The notes beneath the pieces were generated by a model, which worked only from the letters and a program-made list of their open reading frames with translations, made no database searches and had not been told where the DNA came from. Made by a program: the position numbers and the translations under genes. 42,157 nt of DNA from CAYFUT01 sp964346395 (GTDB taxonomy: Bacteria > Bacillota > Halanaerobiia > Halobacteroidales > Halobacteroidaceae): NCBI GenBank assembly GCA_964346395.1, contig CAYFUT010000015.1:1-42157 (forward strand), given 5' to 3'. This document shows, in pieces, positions 25,154 to 33,775 of the stretch. Position 1 is the first letter of the stretch, and each line of letters starts with the position of its first letter.

Positions 25154-26101
25154 CTACCCCTCCTGTACTGTGGGCACAGAAACTTTCTGCAGAATTCCTT
25201 TAACTAACTTTGTAGCCTCCTGCCCCCGTAATTGACTTTCCGAACGGACAATCAACCGGTGACTTAAAACAGAAGGGGCTAACGTCTTCACATCTTCAGG
25301 AATTACAAAATCTCTTCCTTTCAGTAAAGCCCGAGCTTGAGCAGTATGATACAAGTCTATACTCCCGCGGGGACTAGCTCCCAATAAAATATCAGAATGA
25401 CTGCGGGTCCGCGCTACAATTTCTACCATATACTCAGCTACTTCCTCTTCTACATGAACATTCCGCACTTCTTCCTTTAATTCTTCAATCTCCTCCGGAG
25501 TAGAAACTGAATCCAAACTATAAATCGGATGCTTCTTTTTTACCTGCTCTAGAATTTCTACTTCTTCTTCCGTTTCCGGATAGCCCATGCTGGTTTTCAT
25601 CATAAATCTATCTAATTGAGCTTCCGGCAGTGGAAAAGTACCATCATACTCTACAGGGTTTTGAGTAGCAATTACGAAAAAAGGACTCGGTAACTCTTTT
25701 GTCTCTCCTTCAATGGTTACCTGGTTTTCCGCCATACTCTCTAACAACCCTGACTGCGTTTTAGGAGTCGCCCGATTAATCTCATCAACTAACAGCACCT
25801 GCGAAAAAATAGGACCCGGCGAAAATTCAAAAGTCTCCGTATCCTGGCGATAAACACTAACTCCCGTTATATCTTTGGGTAATAAATCAGGAGTACACTG
25901 CACCCGCTGAAAGTCAGCTCCACTGCTAATAGCCAGTGATCTAGCTAACATTGTCTTGCCTACTCCCGGAACATCTTCTAATAACAAATGACCGCCGGCC
26001 AAAAAACAGATTAACGTTTCTTCTAATACTTCCCGTTTGCCTACCATTACCTGCTCAATATTATCTAAAATTTTAGTACATGTCTGCTGAAATTGAGCCA
26101 T
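25154..26101 (-). CDS. MoxR-family AAA+ ATPase
   Basis: 315 residues. Walker A is DVPGVGKT (43-50) and Walker B VLLVDEIN (102-109), followed by RATPKTQSGLLESM and sensor-1 FFVIATQNPVEYDGTFPLPEAQLDRF, all typical of the MoxR subgroup; sensor-2 is GASPRGS. MoxR ATPases remodel or activate partner proteins, often membrane-linked complexes. It is the first gene of the operon with the DUF58 and DUF4129 proteins. ATG 26101 has a GGAGG site. Confidence 0.95.
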   Translation of the reverse strand: MAQFQQTCTKILDNIEQVMVGKREVLEETLICFLAGGHLLLEDVPGVGKTMLARSLAISSGADFQRVQCTPDLLPKDITGVSVYRQDTETFEFSPGPIFSQVLLVDEINRATPKTQSGLLESMAENQVTIEGETKELPSPFFVIATQNPVEYDGTFPLPEAQLDRFMMKTSMGYPETEEEVEILEQVKKKHPIYSLDSVSTPEEIEELKEEVRNVHVEEEVAEYMVEIVARTRSHSDILLGASPRGSIDLYHTAQARALLKGRDFVIPEDVKTLAPSVLSHRLIVRSESQLRGQEATKLVKGILQKVSVPTVQEG

Positions 26102-26263
26102 TTTGACTCCTCCTTGCTAATATCAACTACTTTCCTGTTTTTAAAGTATTCTCCTCATTTTAATAATTTCCATAATCTTTATTTCATTCCTTTATTTAGA
26201 ATAAATAATTTTAAAATTTATTAGCATAACTTCCTTTTTCTATCAATCTATAACTAAAAAAAT

Positions 26264-26292
26264 GGCTGAGATTAAAAAAACTAATCCCAACC
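26264..26292 (-). terminator. terminator of the diguanylate cyclase gene
   Basis: On the minus strand GGTTGGGATTA pairs with TAATCTCAGCC (11 bp, two G-U pairs) across a 7-nt loop, followed by ATTTTTTTAG. Confidence 0.85.
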
Positions 26293-26331
26293 TTATTTTC
26301 TACTGCTCAATTTTCCCAGTTATGATTTTTT

Positions 26332-28371
26332 CTAATCAGCTACACAAGTGCAATCCTTTCCATTATTCTTAGCCTGATATAACACTTGATCTACTGCATC
26401 AATAAAATCTTCTTGTGACTGTCTAGCTTGATAAGCAGCAACTCCAATACTAACTGTAGTACTCAGCTCCCAATCGTTATAATCAACTTTCATCTTTCTA
26501 ATTGCCTCATTTAACCGCTGGCCAATCAACTGGGCTTCTCGCTTACTAGTTTCCGGCAGAATCACTGTGAATTCTTCTCCTCCATACCGGGCTACAATAT
26601 CTGAACTTCTTACTTCCCGGCGCAGCAGTTGAGCCAACTTCTTTAAAATTTGATCTCCCGCCTGATGACCGTAATTATCATTAACCTCTTTAAAGTTATC
26701 AATATCCAACATTAATAAAGATAAATCCCGATCATAACGTTGGGCAGCTTCAATTTCTTCGCCCAGCCGTTCTTGAAAAATACTGTGATTATAGAGTTTA
26801 GTCAAGCCGTCCCGAGTGGCCAGCTTTTCCATTTGATTATACATCCGGGCATTTTCAATAGCCACCGCTACTTGATTAGCCAAAGTAGTAATCAAGCGGT
26901 GGTCAGCTTCTGTAAAGCGGCGTTTATATTCAGTTTGAGCTACTGCAATTGCACCAATTGTTTTTTCTCTTACCTGCAGCGGAACCACCATCGCCGAACG
27001 AATATCAATGGAAGTAAATCCTTCTCTTATCTCTCCACCTAATTCATCTTTAATCAAGGGTTCCCCTTTTTTTATTATCTCTAATGATACCTCTTCCGCT
27101 TTATCTACTACTTTAGTCCGCTCTTCATTCTTCGGCAGTCCCGAAGCGGACACTAAATCTACTGCTTCTTCCTCAGTTTGATACAGAAATAGCCCCGACA
27201 TAGAAACTCCCATCGTTCCCATTACTACATCTACTGCTAGATCAAATACCTCTTGTTGTTCTAAAGTAGAATTTATAATCTTACTGGCCTGCTGGAGCAT
27301 CGATAAACTAGCTACATTGCGCTCCATTTTTTCAAAAATTTCAGCCTGTTCAATTACCAGAGGCACTTCCTTAACAATAGTCTGCATGGGAACTAAGTCT
27401 TCATGGGAAAAGAAGCCTGCCTGCTGATGAACAAAAAACATAAGTCCTGCCAATTTGTCTTCAATAATAATCGGTGCTAATAAAAGCGATCTAAATCCAT
27501 CTTCAATAAATAGTGAATAACTTTTATAATTCCTAACTTGCATATCATCAACTATAAAGGGTTCACCATCAGCAACTACTTGGCAGAGATAATTCTGCTC
27601 AGAATCTAACTTAAAATTCCTTACATACTTCTTATCTAACCCATATCTAGTCTTCATCTCTAACTTACCTTTTTCTTTATTTAACAATAATAAACCACCG
27701 TTTTCTACTTTTAACTGTTCACAGCTGATTTTTATTAATTCTTCACAAGTTACATCCAGGTCAAAATTAGATATCATCTTCTGATTAATAGAATGTAACT
27801 GCTGCAAACTATCCCGAGCCCGCCCTAAAGTTTCTAATTTATTTTCTTTGTCTTCCAGAAGCTGCCGGTGATTACAGTAAAGATTAATCACCCACAATAT
27901 ACTATAAAAACTAAGCAAATGAATTAGTCCTAAATAATATTGCCCGCTAGTTGCAAAAACTGCTGCTGTCAAAAATAAACTAATAATTAACTGCTTAATT
28001 GTAGTGCGCTTATTCAACCAGTTTAAATGATAAGAATCAGCAATTAATCCTACCAGTACCGGCCGCAGTAAAACTCCCCCGGGCAATAAAACACTCCCTA
28101 AACCAGCAACTGCCGCTCCAATTCCTAATCCATAGGGAAAGCCTAATATTCTGCCCCCCATTACAATTCCCAAACTATAAACCTCTAACTTATAACCAGA
28201 AAATAAATACATAAATAACAGAGATAATAATCCCAATCCACCTGCTGTATATAATTTTCGTTCTTTTTTTAATTTCTTAGTTAATCCTGTTTTTATCAAT
28301 TCTACGCGCATTAGAAGGTATATACTAGTAATAAATAAAGCCGGCTTAAACACTAAATCCGCTAAGTTCAT
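26332..28371 (-). CDS. membrane diguanylate cyclase: 5-6 TM, two GAF domains, GGDEF
   Basis: 679 residues. The N-terminal 170 or so are 5-6 membrane segments, resembling the 5TM/LytS-type sensor. A short coiled coil leads to two GAF-like domains (about 200-345 and 355-510), then a GGDEF domain (about 520-679). The active site is GGEEF (597-601), and the inhibitory I-site RxxD is present as RSSD (588-591), five residues before it, so an active, product-inhibited c-di-GMP synthase is expected. The start is ATG 28371, with AGAGGGGG upstream; the frame is open to 28497, but that would overlap the DUF1232 gene end. Confidence 0.92.
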   Translation of the reverse strand: MNLADLVFKPALFITSIYLLMRVELIKTGLTKKLKKERKLYTAGGLGLLSLLFMYLFSGYKLEVYSLGIVMGGRILGFPYGLGIGAAVAGLGSVLLPGGVLLRPVLVGLIADSYHLNWLNKRTTIKQLIISLFLTAAVFATSGQYYLGLIHLLSFYSILWVINLYCNHRQLLEDKENKLETLGRARDSLQQLHSINQKMISNFDLDVTCEELIKISCEQLKVENGGLLLLNKEKGKLEMKTRYGLDKKYVRNFKLDSEQNYLCQVVADGEPFIVDDMQVRNYKSYSLFIEDGFRSLLLAPIIIEDKLAGLMFFVHQQAGFFSHEDLVPMQTIVKEVPLVIEQAEIFEKMERNVASLSMLQQASKIINSTLEQQEVFDLAVDVVMGTMGVSMSGLFLYQTEEEAVDLVSASGLPKNEERTKVVDKAEEVSLEIIKKGEPLIKDELGGEIREGFTSIDIRSAMVVPLQVREKTIGAIAVAQTEYKRRFTEADHRLITTLANQVAVAIENARMYNQMEKLATRDGLTKLYNHSIFQERLGEEIEAAQRYDRDLSLLMLDIDNFKEVNDNYGHQAGDQILKKLAQLLRREVRSSDIVARYGGEEFTVILPETSKREAQLIGQRLNEAIRKMKVDYNDWELSTTVSIGVAAYQARQSQEDFIDAVDQVLYQAKNNGKDCTCVAD

Positions 28372-28471
28372 ACCGCACCCCCTCTGTAAACCCCTTTTAC
28401 CACTCATGGTGTATATTCTATATAATTCTATTTTTTCCTTCTTAAAATAAATAAGAGTTGTAAAAACAAGC

Positions 28472-28807
28472 TTAATCAACCTTATATTCATCATCATTTA
28501 ATGTATAATCTGCATCTTCAGCCTCTCCCTGCTCAGGGTCATCATCATCATCATTATTCTCAGTTTTATACTCCTGTAAATTAGTATACACATAACGCCA
28601 GACAGTTAAAGCAATAGCAGTATCATCAAGCCAGCCAATGCCTAATAACGGATAATCACTTATCAGATCAACCGGCGAAATAATATATAATAAGGGAAAA
28701 ATCAATAAAAACTTACTCAGTTTTGAAACTTCTGGATCTTTTAAATATTTCTTAGCTAACCTGAGGGCATCAATAACTGATTTCAGAGTTCGGAGCTTAT
28801 CTTTCAT
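28472..28807 (-). CDS. DUF1232 (YkvA-type) small membrane protein
   Basis: 111 residues. The family core is clear: LLIFPLLYIISPVDLISDYPLLGIGWLDDTAI (SPxDLIxD...G..DD), one or two membrane-associated helices. The C-terminal 30 residues are a highly acidic tail with a run of five Asp. Function is unknown for the family. ATG 28807 with GGTGGTG upstream is preferred; the open frame to 28873 has no ribosome site. It lies 100 bp upstream of the cyclase start and is divergent from rqcH. Confidence 0.85.
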   Translation of the reverse strand: MKDKLRTLKSVIDALRLAKKYLKDPEVSKLSKFLLIFPLLYIISPVDLISDYPLLGIGWLDDTAIALTVWRYVYTNLQEYKTENNDDDDDPEQGEAEDADYTLNDDEYKVD

Positions 28808-28884
28808 ATTTTTCACCACCTTGTGTAGGCTTGTAAAATCATTTATTATTATATTTATACTAATTAGTTTCAAATTCCTGCCTA

Positions 28885-28913
28885 TTGAAATAAATCTCTT
28901 TAAATGTTACAAT
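28885..28913 (+). promoter_or_regulatory. promoter of rqcH
   Basis: TTGAAA (28885-28890), a 17-bp spacer and TACAAT (28908-28913), about 36 bp before ATG 28950. Confidence 0.8.
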
Positions 28914-28949
28914 GTGAAGTTGAAACTTACCAATAAGGAGTTGTTAATT

Positions 28950-30698
28950 ATGGCGTTAGATGGAATCACTCTCTCTGCTATTAAGTCTGAATTAAAAGAT
29001 AAATTGCTTGGGGCTCGAATCGATAAAATCTATCAACCAGAAGATAACTTACTAACTATTAGGCTCCGCCAACCAGGGGAGAATATTAAACTTTTATTAT
29101 CTGCTAACCCGCAGAATCCTCGAGTTCACATTACTGAACAGGACTTTGATAACCCCTATAAACCGCCGGCCTTCTGTATGCTGCTGCGCAAACACCTATC
29201 CAGCGGACGGATAAAGAAAGTATTACAGCCTGAGTTTGAACGGATTCTGAAAATTATCATTCAGTACAAAAACAAAGACGGTGAATTAGAAGACAAACAC
29301 TTAATTGTAGAATTAATGGGCCGCCACAGTAATATTATTTTAACCAAAAATAACGGTCACATTCTAGACTGTATCAAACGCGTTACCAAAAAAATAAGTC
29401 GCTACCGAGAATTATATCCAGGTAAGGAATATACTTCGCCCCCTGAACAGGGCAAAGCCAACCCGCTGTCTGCTACCGAAGAAGAATTTTATCAGCGGCT
29501 GCAAGAAGACTTAGATAGTCCCCTCTACAGGACAATTATGGACAATTACCGTGGAATCGGCCCGTTGATGGGCAAAGAAATCAGCTACCGCGCCGGATTT
29601 GAACCCGAAAATAAATTAGATTCTCCTCAACAATTAGAGACACTATGGCCGATTTTTAATAATATTTTTACCAATATTCAAAACGAAAATTATTACCCTA
29701 CTATTGTTTATCAAGAAGATAATCAGCTGAAAGATTTTGAAGCTTTTGACCTCAAACAATTTGATCTGCCCAAAGAATCCTTTAATTCGGCCAATCAACT
29801 TTTAGACTATTATTTCACTACCAAATTAACTAATAAACAGATGAATAACCTATCTAATCGGTTAGAACAAATTATAAATAACAACTTAGAAAAAGCCAAT
29901 AAAAAATATAATCGCGTTGCCGGTCAGCTTAAGGGAGCCAAAAATGCTGATAAATACCAGCTAAAAGGAGAATTGATTACAGCTAATATTTACCGCCTGG
30001 AAAAAGGCCAGAAGAAAGTTAAACTGCCTAATTATTACGAGGATAACAAAGAAGTTACTATTGAATTAGACCCCGACCTGACTCCCGCGGAAAATGCCCA
30101 GCAGTACTTCGAAAAGTATGAAAAAGCAAAAAAACGAATTAAACCCCTCCGGCGAGAAGTTAAAAAGACAAAACAGGAATTAGACTATCTACAGCAAGTA
30201 GAAATCAGCCTCGAACAGGCAGAAACTATCGCCGAATTAAAAGCAATCGAACAAGAACTAATGGAGGAAGACTATATTCAAGAACAAACTGACAGTACTG
30301 ACAAACAAGACAAGAAACTGCCACCTATTAAATTTAAATCTTCGGCTGGTTATGATATTCTAGTCGGTAGAAATAATAAACAAAATGACAAACTAACCCA
30401 ACAGTTAGCTAATAATCAAGATTTATGGATCCACGTCAAAGATATAGCTGGTTCACATACTATTATTAGAAACCATACTGGGAAAGAAATTCCCCAAGCC
30501 ACAATTGAGGAAGCAGCCCAAATTGCTGCTTTTCACAGCAAAGGACGTAGTTCAAGTAATGTTCCTGTCGACTATACTCAAGTTAAATACGTCAATAAAC
30601 CTACCGGGGCTAAACCAGGCATGGTGCACTATGAAAACCAAACAACACTGTATGTTACTCCCCAGGAAGAAATCATAAAAAAATTAAAAGCAGAGTAA
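28950..30698 (+). CDS. rqcH: RqcH/NFACT-family ribosome quality-control protein
   Basis: 582 residues, the bacterial relative of Rqc2/NEMF (also called FbpA-like). It binds stalled large ribosomal subunits with peptidyl-tRNA and recruits alanyl-tRNA to add C-terminal alanine tails. NFACT-N begins MALDGITLSAIKSELKD and includes the ELMGRHSNIIL block; a long coiled-coil middle (about 300-450) and the NFACT-R domain (SAGYDILVGRNNKQND, LWIHVKDIAGSHTII) follow. At positions 97-98 this protein has Glu-Arg (FERIL), where the DR motif needed for tailing usually reads Asp-Arg. ATG 28950 follows AAGGAG (28935-28940). Confidence 0.93.
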   Translation: MALDGITLSAIKSELKDKLLGARIDKIYQPEDNLLTIRLRQPGENIKLLLSANPQNPRVHITEQDFDNPYKPPAFCMLLRKHLSSGRIKKVLQPEFERILKIIIQYKNKDGELEDKHLIVELMGRHSNIILTKNNGHILDCIKRVTKKISRYRELYPGKEYTSPPEQGKANPLSATEEEFYQRLQEDLDSPLYRTIMDNYRGIGPLMGKEISYRAGFEPENKLDSPQQLETLWPIFNNIFTNIQNENYYPTIVYQEDNQLKDFEAFDLKQFDLPKESFNSANQLLDYYFTTKLTNKQMNNLSNRLEQIINNNLEKANKKYNRVAGQLKGAKNADKYQLKGELITANIYRLEKGQKKVKLPNYYEDNKEVTIELDPDLTPAENAQQYFEKYEKAKKRIKPLRREVKKTKQELDYLQQVEISLEQAETIAELKAIEQELMEEDYIQEQTDSTDKQDKKLPPIKFKSSAGYDILVGRNNKQNDKLTQQLANNQDLWIHVKDIAGSHTIIRNHTGKEIPQATIEEAAQIAAFHSKGRSSSNVPVDYTQVKYVNKPTGAKPGMVHYENQTTLYVTPQEEIIKKLKAE

Positions 30699-30702
30699 AA
30701 AA

Positions 30703-30727
30703 TCGCCTGACGGCGACTTAGCTTGAG
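30703..30727. repeat. hairpin followed by ACTTAGCTTGAG (copy 2)
   Basis: TCGCC (30703-30707), TGAC loop, GGCGA (30712-30716), then ACTTAGCTTGAG to 30727, just after the rqcH stop. It may end the rqcH transcript, although the T-tract is poor. It matches the element at 18841-18868 with compensating base changes in the stem (TTGCC/GGCAA versus TCGCC/GGCGA). Confidence 0.6.
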
Positions 30728-30914
30728 GCTAAGGTTGAGATTGAGTCAACCATAAAGTCAAATTTGTATAAAATTATCCTCAAATTATAAGCATTAACTT
30801 GAACCAAATTTTACTAATTTAGAAGTTTAAAGTGGTCTGCAGTTTAAAACCGGCGGAACCACTACAACCACTAATTTTATGGGTTGCTCAGACTCAATCT
30901 CAAACTTAAGCTCA
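30724..30914. repeat. large inverted repeat of the TTGAGG/TTAAGG module
   Basis: 30724-30747 (TGAGGCTAAGGTTGAGATTG...) and the complement of 30891-30914 agree at 21 of 24 positions. Beyond that, AACCATAAA (left) and AACCCATAAA (right complement) extend the match across a short bulge. It makes a long hairpin between convergent genes. Confidence 0.75.
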
Positions 30915-30940
30915 ATATTGCTAATGCTTCACTTTAAACT
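30824..30940. repeat. 117-bp element bounded by 11-bp perfect inverted repeats
   Basis: AGTTTAAAGTG (30824-30834) is the exact reverse complement of CACTTTAAACT (30930-30940). Inside lie AGTGGT/ACCACT and one arm of the TTGAGG module. No protein is encoded and no target-site duplication is evident. It could be a small non-autonomous mobile element or a structured RNA. Confidence 0.5.
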
Positions 30941-30952
30941 CCCAACAAAAAA

Positions 30953-30976
30953 CTGAGGAAGGAAACCCCTCCCCAG
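30953..30976 (-). terminator. terminator of the GNAT gene
   Basis: On the minus strand CTGGGGAGGGG pairs with CCTTCCTCAG (several G-U pairs) across TTT, followed by TTTTTTGTT. Confidence 0.65.
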
Positions 30977-30989
30977 CCCAAAATGACTA

Positions 30990-31868
30990 CTAAAATTGCA
31001 TCCGCATATTTATTCTTTCTTCCTCAGCCGCTACTTCCCAAATATCCGATAAATCAAGCTGCTCCCAAATTTCAGATAAAACATTAATATGTAAGGTGGT
31101 AATCCCCTGCTCATGAGCCAAGTTAGAACCATAAACAATAAATTTTTCAATCACTTCCGGACTTTCCTGTTTCTCAGCTGGTAAATAGACAAATAAATTA
31201 ATTCCATCCACTAATACAACCCCAGTAATTCCAGCAATCTCCACTTGCTGAGCATAAGGACCTTGATAGTTTAATTTTCCTTCCTTTCCAGCCTTAAAAG
31301 CCTGCAGCCAAGTAAAATGTCTCCCCCAGGGACAACCTACTGCTACTTCTAAATCAGCAGGCCGCTCATCAACTGTTAATTTCTGTTTCAAATCAAAATC
31401 AATCTGACGCCGCCCAGAAATATTGGCAGTTAACTGCGGTAATCTATACTTTTCTTTCAAACCTACTTTCTTATATAACCCTTTAGATTTATCTACTGCC
31501 GGCCAAGTTGCATATTCTTCATAGCCTAAATTCTTCATAATAATTGCTGAATAACGCACCATTTCAATCCCAAATTTCCGCCGACGATAATCATCATGAA
31601 CTTCCAGTCGAACTAAATAAACTGGCTCCATCTTATCAGGAGGCAAAACTATTTCAGCATGCCCGATCACCTCATCATCTAAAATAGCAACAAATATTTT
31701 TCCATTGGCTTCTTTAATCAATTGATAGCGAAATCGAGCCAACTCTTCTGACTGCCACCAGGCATGCGGATTATAATCTTGATACATCTCATAAATTTTA
31801 GGAATGTCTGTTTCTTTAGCTTCGCGTAACAAAACCTTTCCTTCATTCGTATACACAAATTGCTGCAT
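30990..31868 (-). CDS. GNAT-family N-acetyltransferase, two-domain
   Basis: 292 residues. The N-terminal half is a GNAT domain: VLLREAKETDIPKIYEMY, KIFVAILDDEVIGHAEIVL, then the acetyl-CoA block VRLEVHDDYRRRKFGIEMV and Tyr-rich YKKVGLKEKYRL. The C-terminal half (about 165-292) is a second alpha/beta region (LNYQGPYAQQVEIAGITGVVLVDGINLFVYL, ITTLHINVLSEIW) that I cannot place with confidence; it may be a degenerate second GNAT-like domain. Substrate unknown. ATG 31868 follows GAGGTGAT; the open frame continues to 31907. Confidence 0.82.
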   Translation of the reverse strand: MQQFVYTNEGKVLLREAKETDIPKIYEMYQDYNPHAWWQSEELARFRYQLIKEANGKIFVAILDDEVIGHAEIVLPPDKMEPVYLVRLEVHDDYRRRKFGIEMVRYSAIIMKNLGYEEYATWPAVDKSKGLYKKVGLKEKYRLPQLTANISGRRQIDFDLKQKLTVDERPADLEVAVGCPWGRHFTWLQAFKAGKEGKLNYQGPYAQQVEIAGITGVVLVDGINLFVYLPAEKQESPEVIEKFIVYGSNLAHEQGITTLHINVLSEIWEQLDLSDIWEVAAEEERINMRMQF

Positions 31869-32059
31869 AGCATCACCTCTCTTAATAAAATAACCTAGTT
31901 TCTTCAAGCAAAAAAATAATCCCTGGCTTTATTAATTCTCGATTAGTTCGCTAATTCCTCCTTTTTTACAAAATTATCCTTCTATCATACTTAGTATATC
32001 AGTTTTACTATTAAAATATGTACGACACTATGAATTTAAAGTAAAGTTAAGTGAAATTA

Positions 32060-32095
32060 TTAAGTAGCGACATGATATATCATGTCGCTACTTAA
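32060..32095. repeat. perfect 36-bp palindrome (copy 1)
   Basis: The half-site TTAAGTAGCGACATGATA is followed by its exact complement. It lies 54 bp downstream of the tandem-HD gene. A close relative is at 34418-34441; the stems differ by a compensated change (GCGAC/GTCGC versus GCGGC/GCCGC). There is no T-tract. Confidence 0.8.
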
Positions 32096-32149
32096 CCTTC
32101 TTCATTAATTTCTGTTTGCATATAATCCTCAGCTAACTTATTACTAATT

Positions 32150-33415
32150 TTAATTCGAACAGTGAGAACAGAATTCACTATACTGGTTTCTTTCCCACTG
32201 CTGAACAAACTTACGCAATTGATTAACTTCAGCAAAATTATCACTTAAAATAGCCACTAATTCTCCATCCAACTTTCCGTTAGCCACCATATTTTTTAGT
32301 ATTTTTAGAGCCTGTTCCTTATCCATTCCTGATCGATACGGCCGATCTTCCATTAACGCCGTAAAAACATCTGCTACCCCCATAATCCGAGCCTGCACAG
32401 AAAGTTGACTCTCCCTTAGCTTAAACGGATAACCACTACCGTCTAATCGCTCATGATGGAAAGCTGCCCAGTTCTTAATCTCCTCTAGTTCCGAGATCCC
32501 TTCTAAAATTTGATAACTGTAAAACGGATGCTGTTTGACAATATTATATTCTTGTTCAGTTAACTGCCCATTTTTATTTAGAATATCATTCGGTACTATT
32601 AACTTACCTAAATCATGAAAATATCCGGCAATTTTTATTTTTTTAATATCAGCTTTAGTTAAACCTACTAGGTCAGCCATTATTTCAGCAGTAGCTGCTA
32701 CTCCGCTGGAATGAGTAGCTGTAAAAGAACTTTGAAAATCTATAATATGGCCAAAAATCTTAGCTAAACCAAGCAGTAAATCTAGAGTCAAATTAATAGT
32801 CGTTTCTGATACCTGCTGCCGTAAATTACGGTCTATTTTATCGGAAACCAACTTAAACCAGAAAGCCTCCACTTCACTAACCGCCAAAAAAGCATCCACT
32901 ACTGCTGGGGAAAACTTTCCTCCTTTTTTATCGTCCAATTTCTTCTCTATTTCAGATCTCTGCTCTAAAATTTCTTTTTCTTCATCCAGAGCAACTTCTA
33001 CTCGGTCAGCTAAATGTAAAATATAGCTTTCTTGCGGAATATCTTTTTCTTTAGTATCTTCCCAATAAGCATGATGATGACAAACCATATTAGCTAACTC
33101 AGCAAAGGGAGAAAACTTATCTAATAACTTAGCTCCCAAGTGAGCATGTTTAGTTATCTTTTCAAAATCCTCAACTTCTTCCGAAAAAAGAATTTTAAAG
33201 TCTTGGTCAAAAGAAAAGGCTCCTATATCATGTAAAGCCCCAGCCATCAATATATCTTTTTTAGCAGTTGCTCCCAACTTCATTTTTTCTGCTATTTGAG
33301 CACTAATATAAGCTACGCGCTTATGGTGCCCGGTGACCACGGGACTAACTAAATCTAAAGCATCTGATAAGGACATTACCATATTAAATAGTGAAGTATT
33401 AACCTGTGATTCCAT
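32150..33415 (-). CDS. tandem HD-domain protein, second domain HD-GYP
   Basis: 421 residues, soluble. The first HD domain (about 10-180) keeps the metal ligands (HHKRVAYIS, GALHDIGAF, ANMVCHHHAYW) but lacks the GYP motif. The second (about 215-400) is a full HD-GYP: THSSGVAATAEIM, GYFHDLGKLIVPNDIL, FHHERLDGSGYPF, VADVFTALMEDRPYR. So one half may hydrolyse c-di-GMP and the other may sense or act on another nucleotide. The C-terminus ends in a Cys/His cluster (EFCSHCSN) that could bind metal. ATG 33415 has AAAGGAG upstream at a rather long spacing. Confidence 0.9.
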   Translation of the reverse strand: MESQVNTSLFNMVMSLSDALDLVSPVVTGHHKRVAYISAQIAEKMKLGATAKKDILMAGALHDIGAFSFDQDFKILFSEEVEDFEKITKHAHLGAKLLDKFSPFAELANMVCHHHAYWEDTKEKDIPQESYILHLADRVEVALDEEKEILEQRSEIEKKLDDKKGGKFSPAVVDAFLAVSEVEAFWFKLVSDKIDRNLRQQVSETTINLTLDLLLGLAKIFGHIIDFQSSFTATHSSGVAATAEIMADLVGLTKADIKKIKIAGYFHDLGKLIVPNDILNKNGQLTEQEYNIVKQHPFYSYQILEGISELEEIKNWAAFHHERLDGSGYPFKLRESQLSVQARIMGVADVFTALMEDRPYRSGMDKEQALKILKNMVANGKLDGELVAILSDNFAEVNQLRKFVQQWERNQYSEFCSHCSN

Positions 33416-33512
33416 CTTACAACCAACTCCTTTATTTTACACAACAACTATCATTAGCCAAAGAACCTTTAGCCTTAATTATATTATAAATAAACCAAAT
33501 ATACAACAAAAA

Positions 33513-33540
33513 AGAAGAACAGTCATTAAACTGCTCTTCT
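33513..33540 (-). terminator. orphan terminator between pyrE and the HD gene
   Basis: On the minus strand AGAAGAGCAG pairs with CTGTTCTTCT (one mismatch) and TTTTTT follows. It lies downstream of pyrE's own terminator (33741-33765). The 360-bp stretch 33416-33775 otherwise contains only a 42-codon open frame (33601-33729) without a ribosome site. Confidence 0.75.
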
Positions 33541-33740
33541 AATTGCTTTTATCTTTCTTATTTAGTTTTTCTCCCTATTATTTTACAAAATATAGTTTTA
33601 TTAAAGCTTAATGGTTGTTCTATTCCTGAAGCGAAACCCAGATGAATCAACCTTTTTTCCTGCTAACTTAACTTTAAAGTCTCCATCACCGTTTTCATCG
33701 GTAATAACTTTTTCTGAAATATTTCCCATAACTATTAAAA

Positions 33741-33765
33741 AGCCAACCCTACAATAGGATTGGCT
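33741..33765 (-). terminator. terminator of the pyrimidine operon
   Basis: AGCCAACCCTA (33741-33751) pairs with TAGGATTGGCT (33755-33765), 11 bp with one mismatch, and is followed on the minus strand by TTTTTAA. It begins 10 bp after the pyrE stop. Confidence 0.88.
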
Positions 33766-33775
33766 GGAAACTAGT

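Noticed and set aside
25154..26101. MoxR ATPase as part of the putative contractile system
   Set aside because: It sits in a separate operon with DUF58 and DUF4129 partners and a strong terminator lies between that operon and the sheath-like gene.
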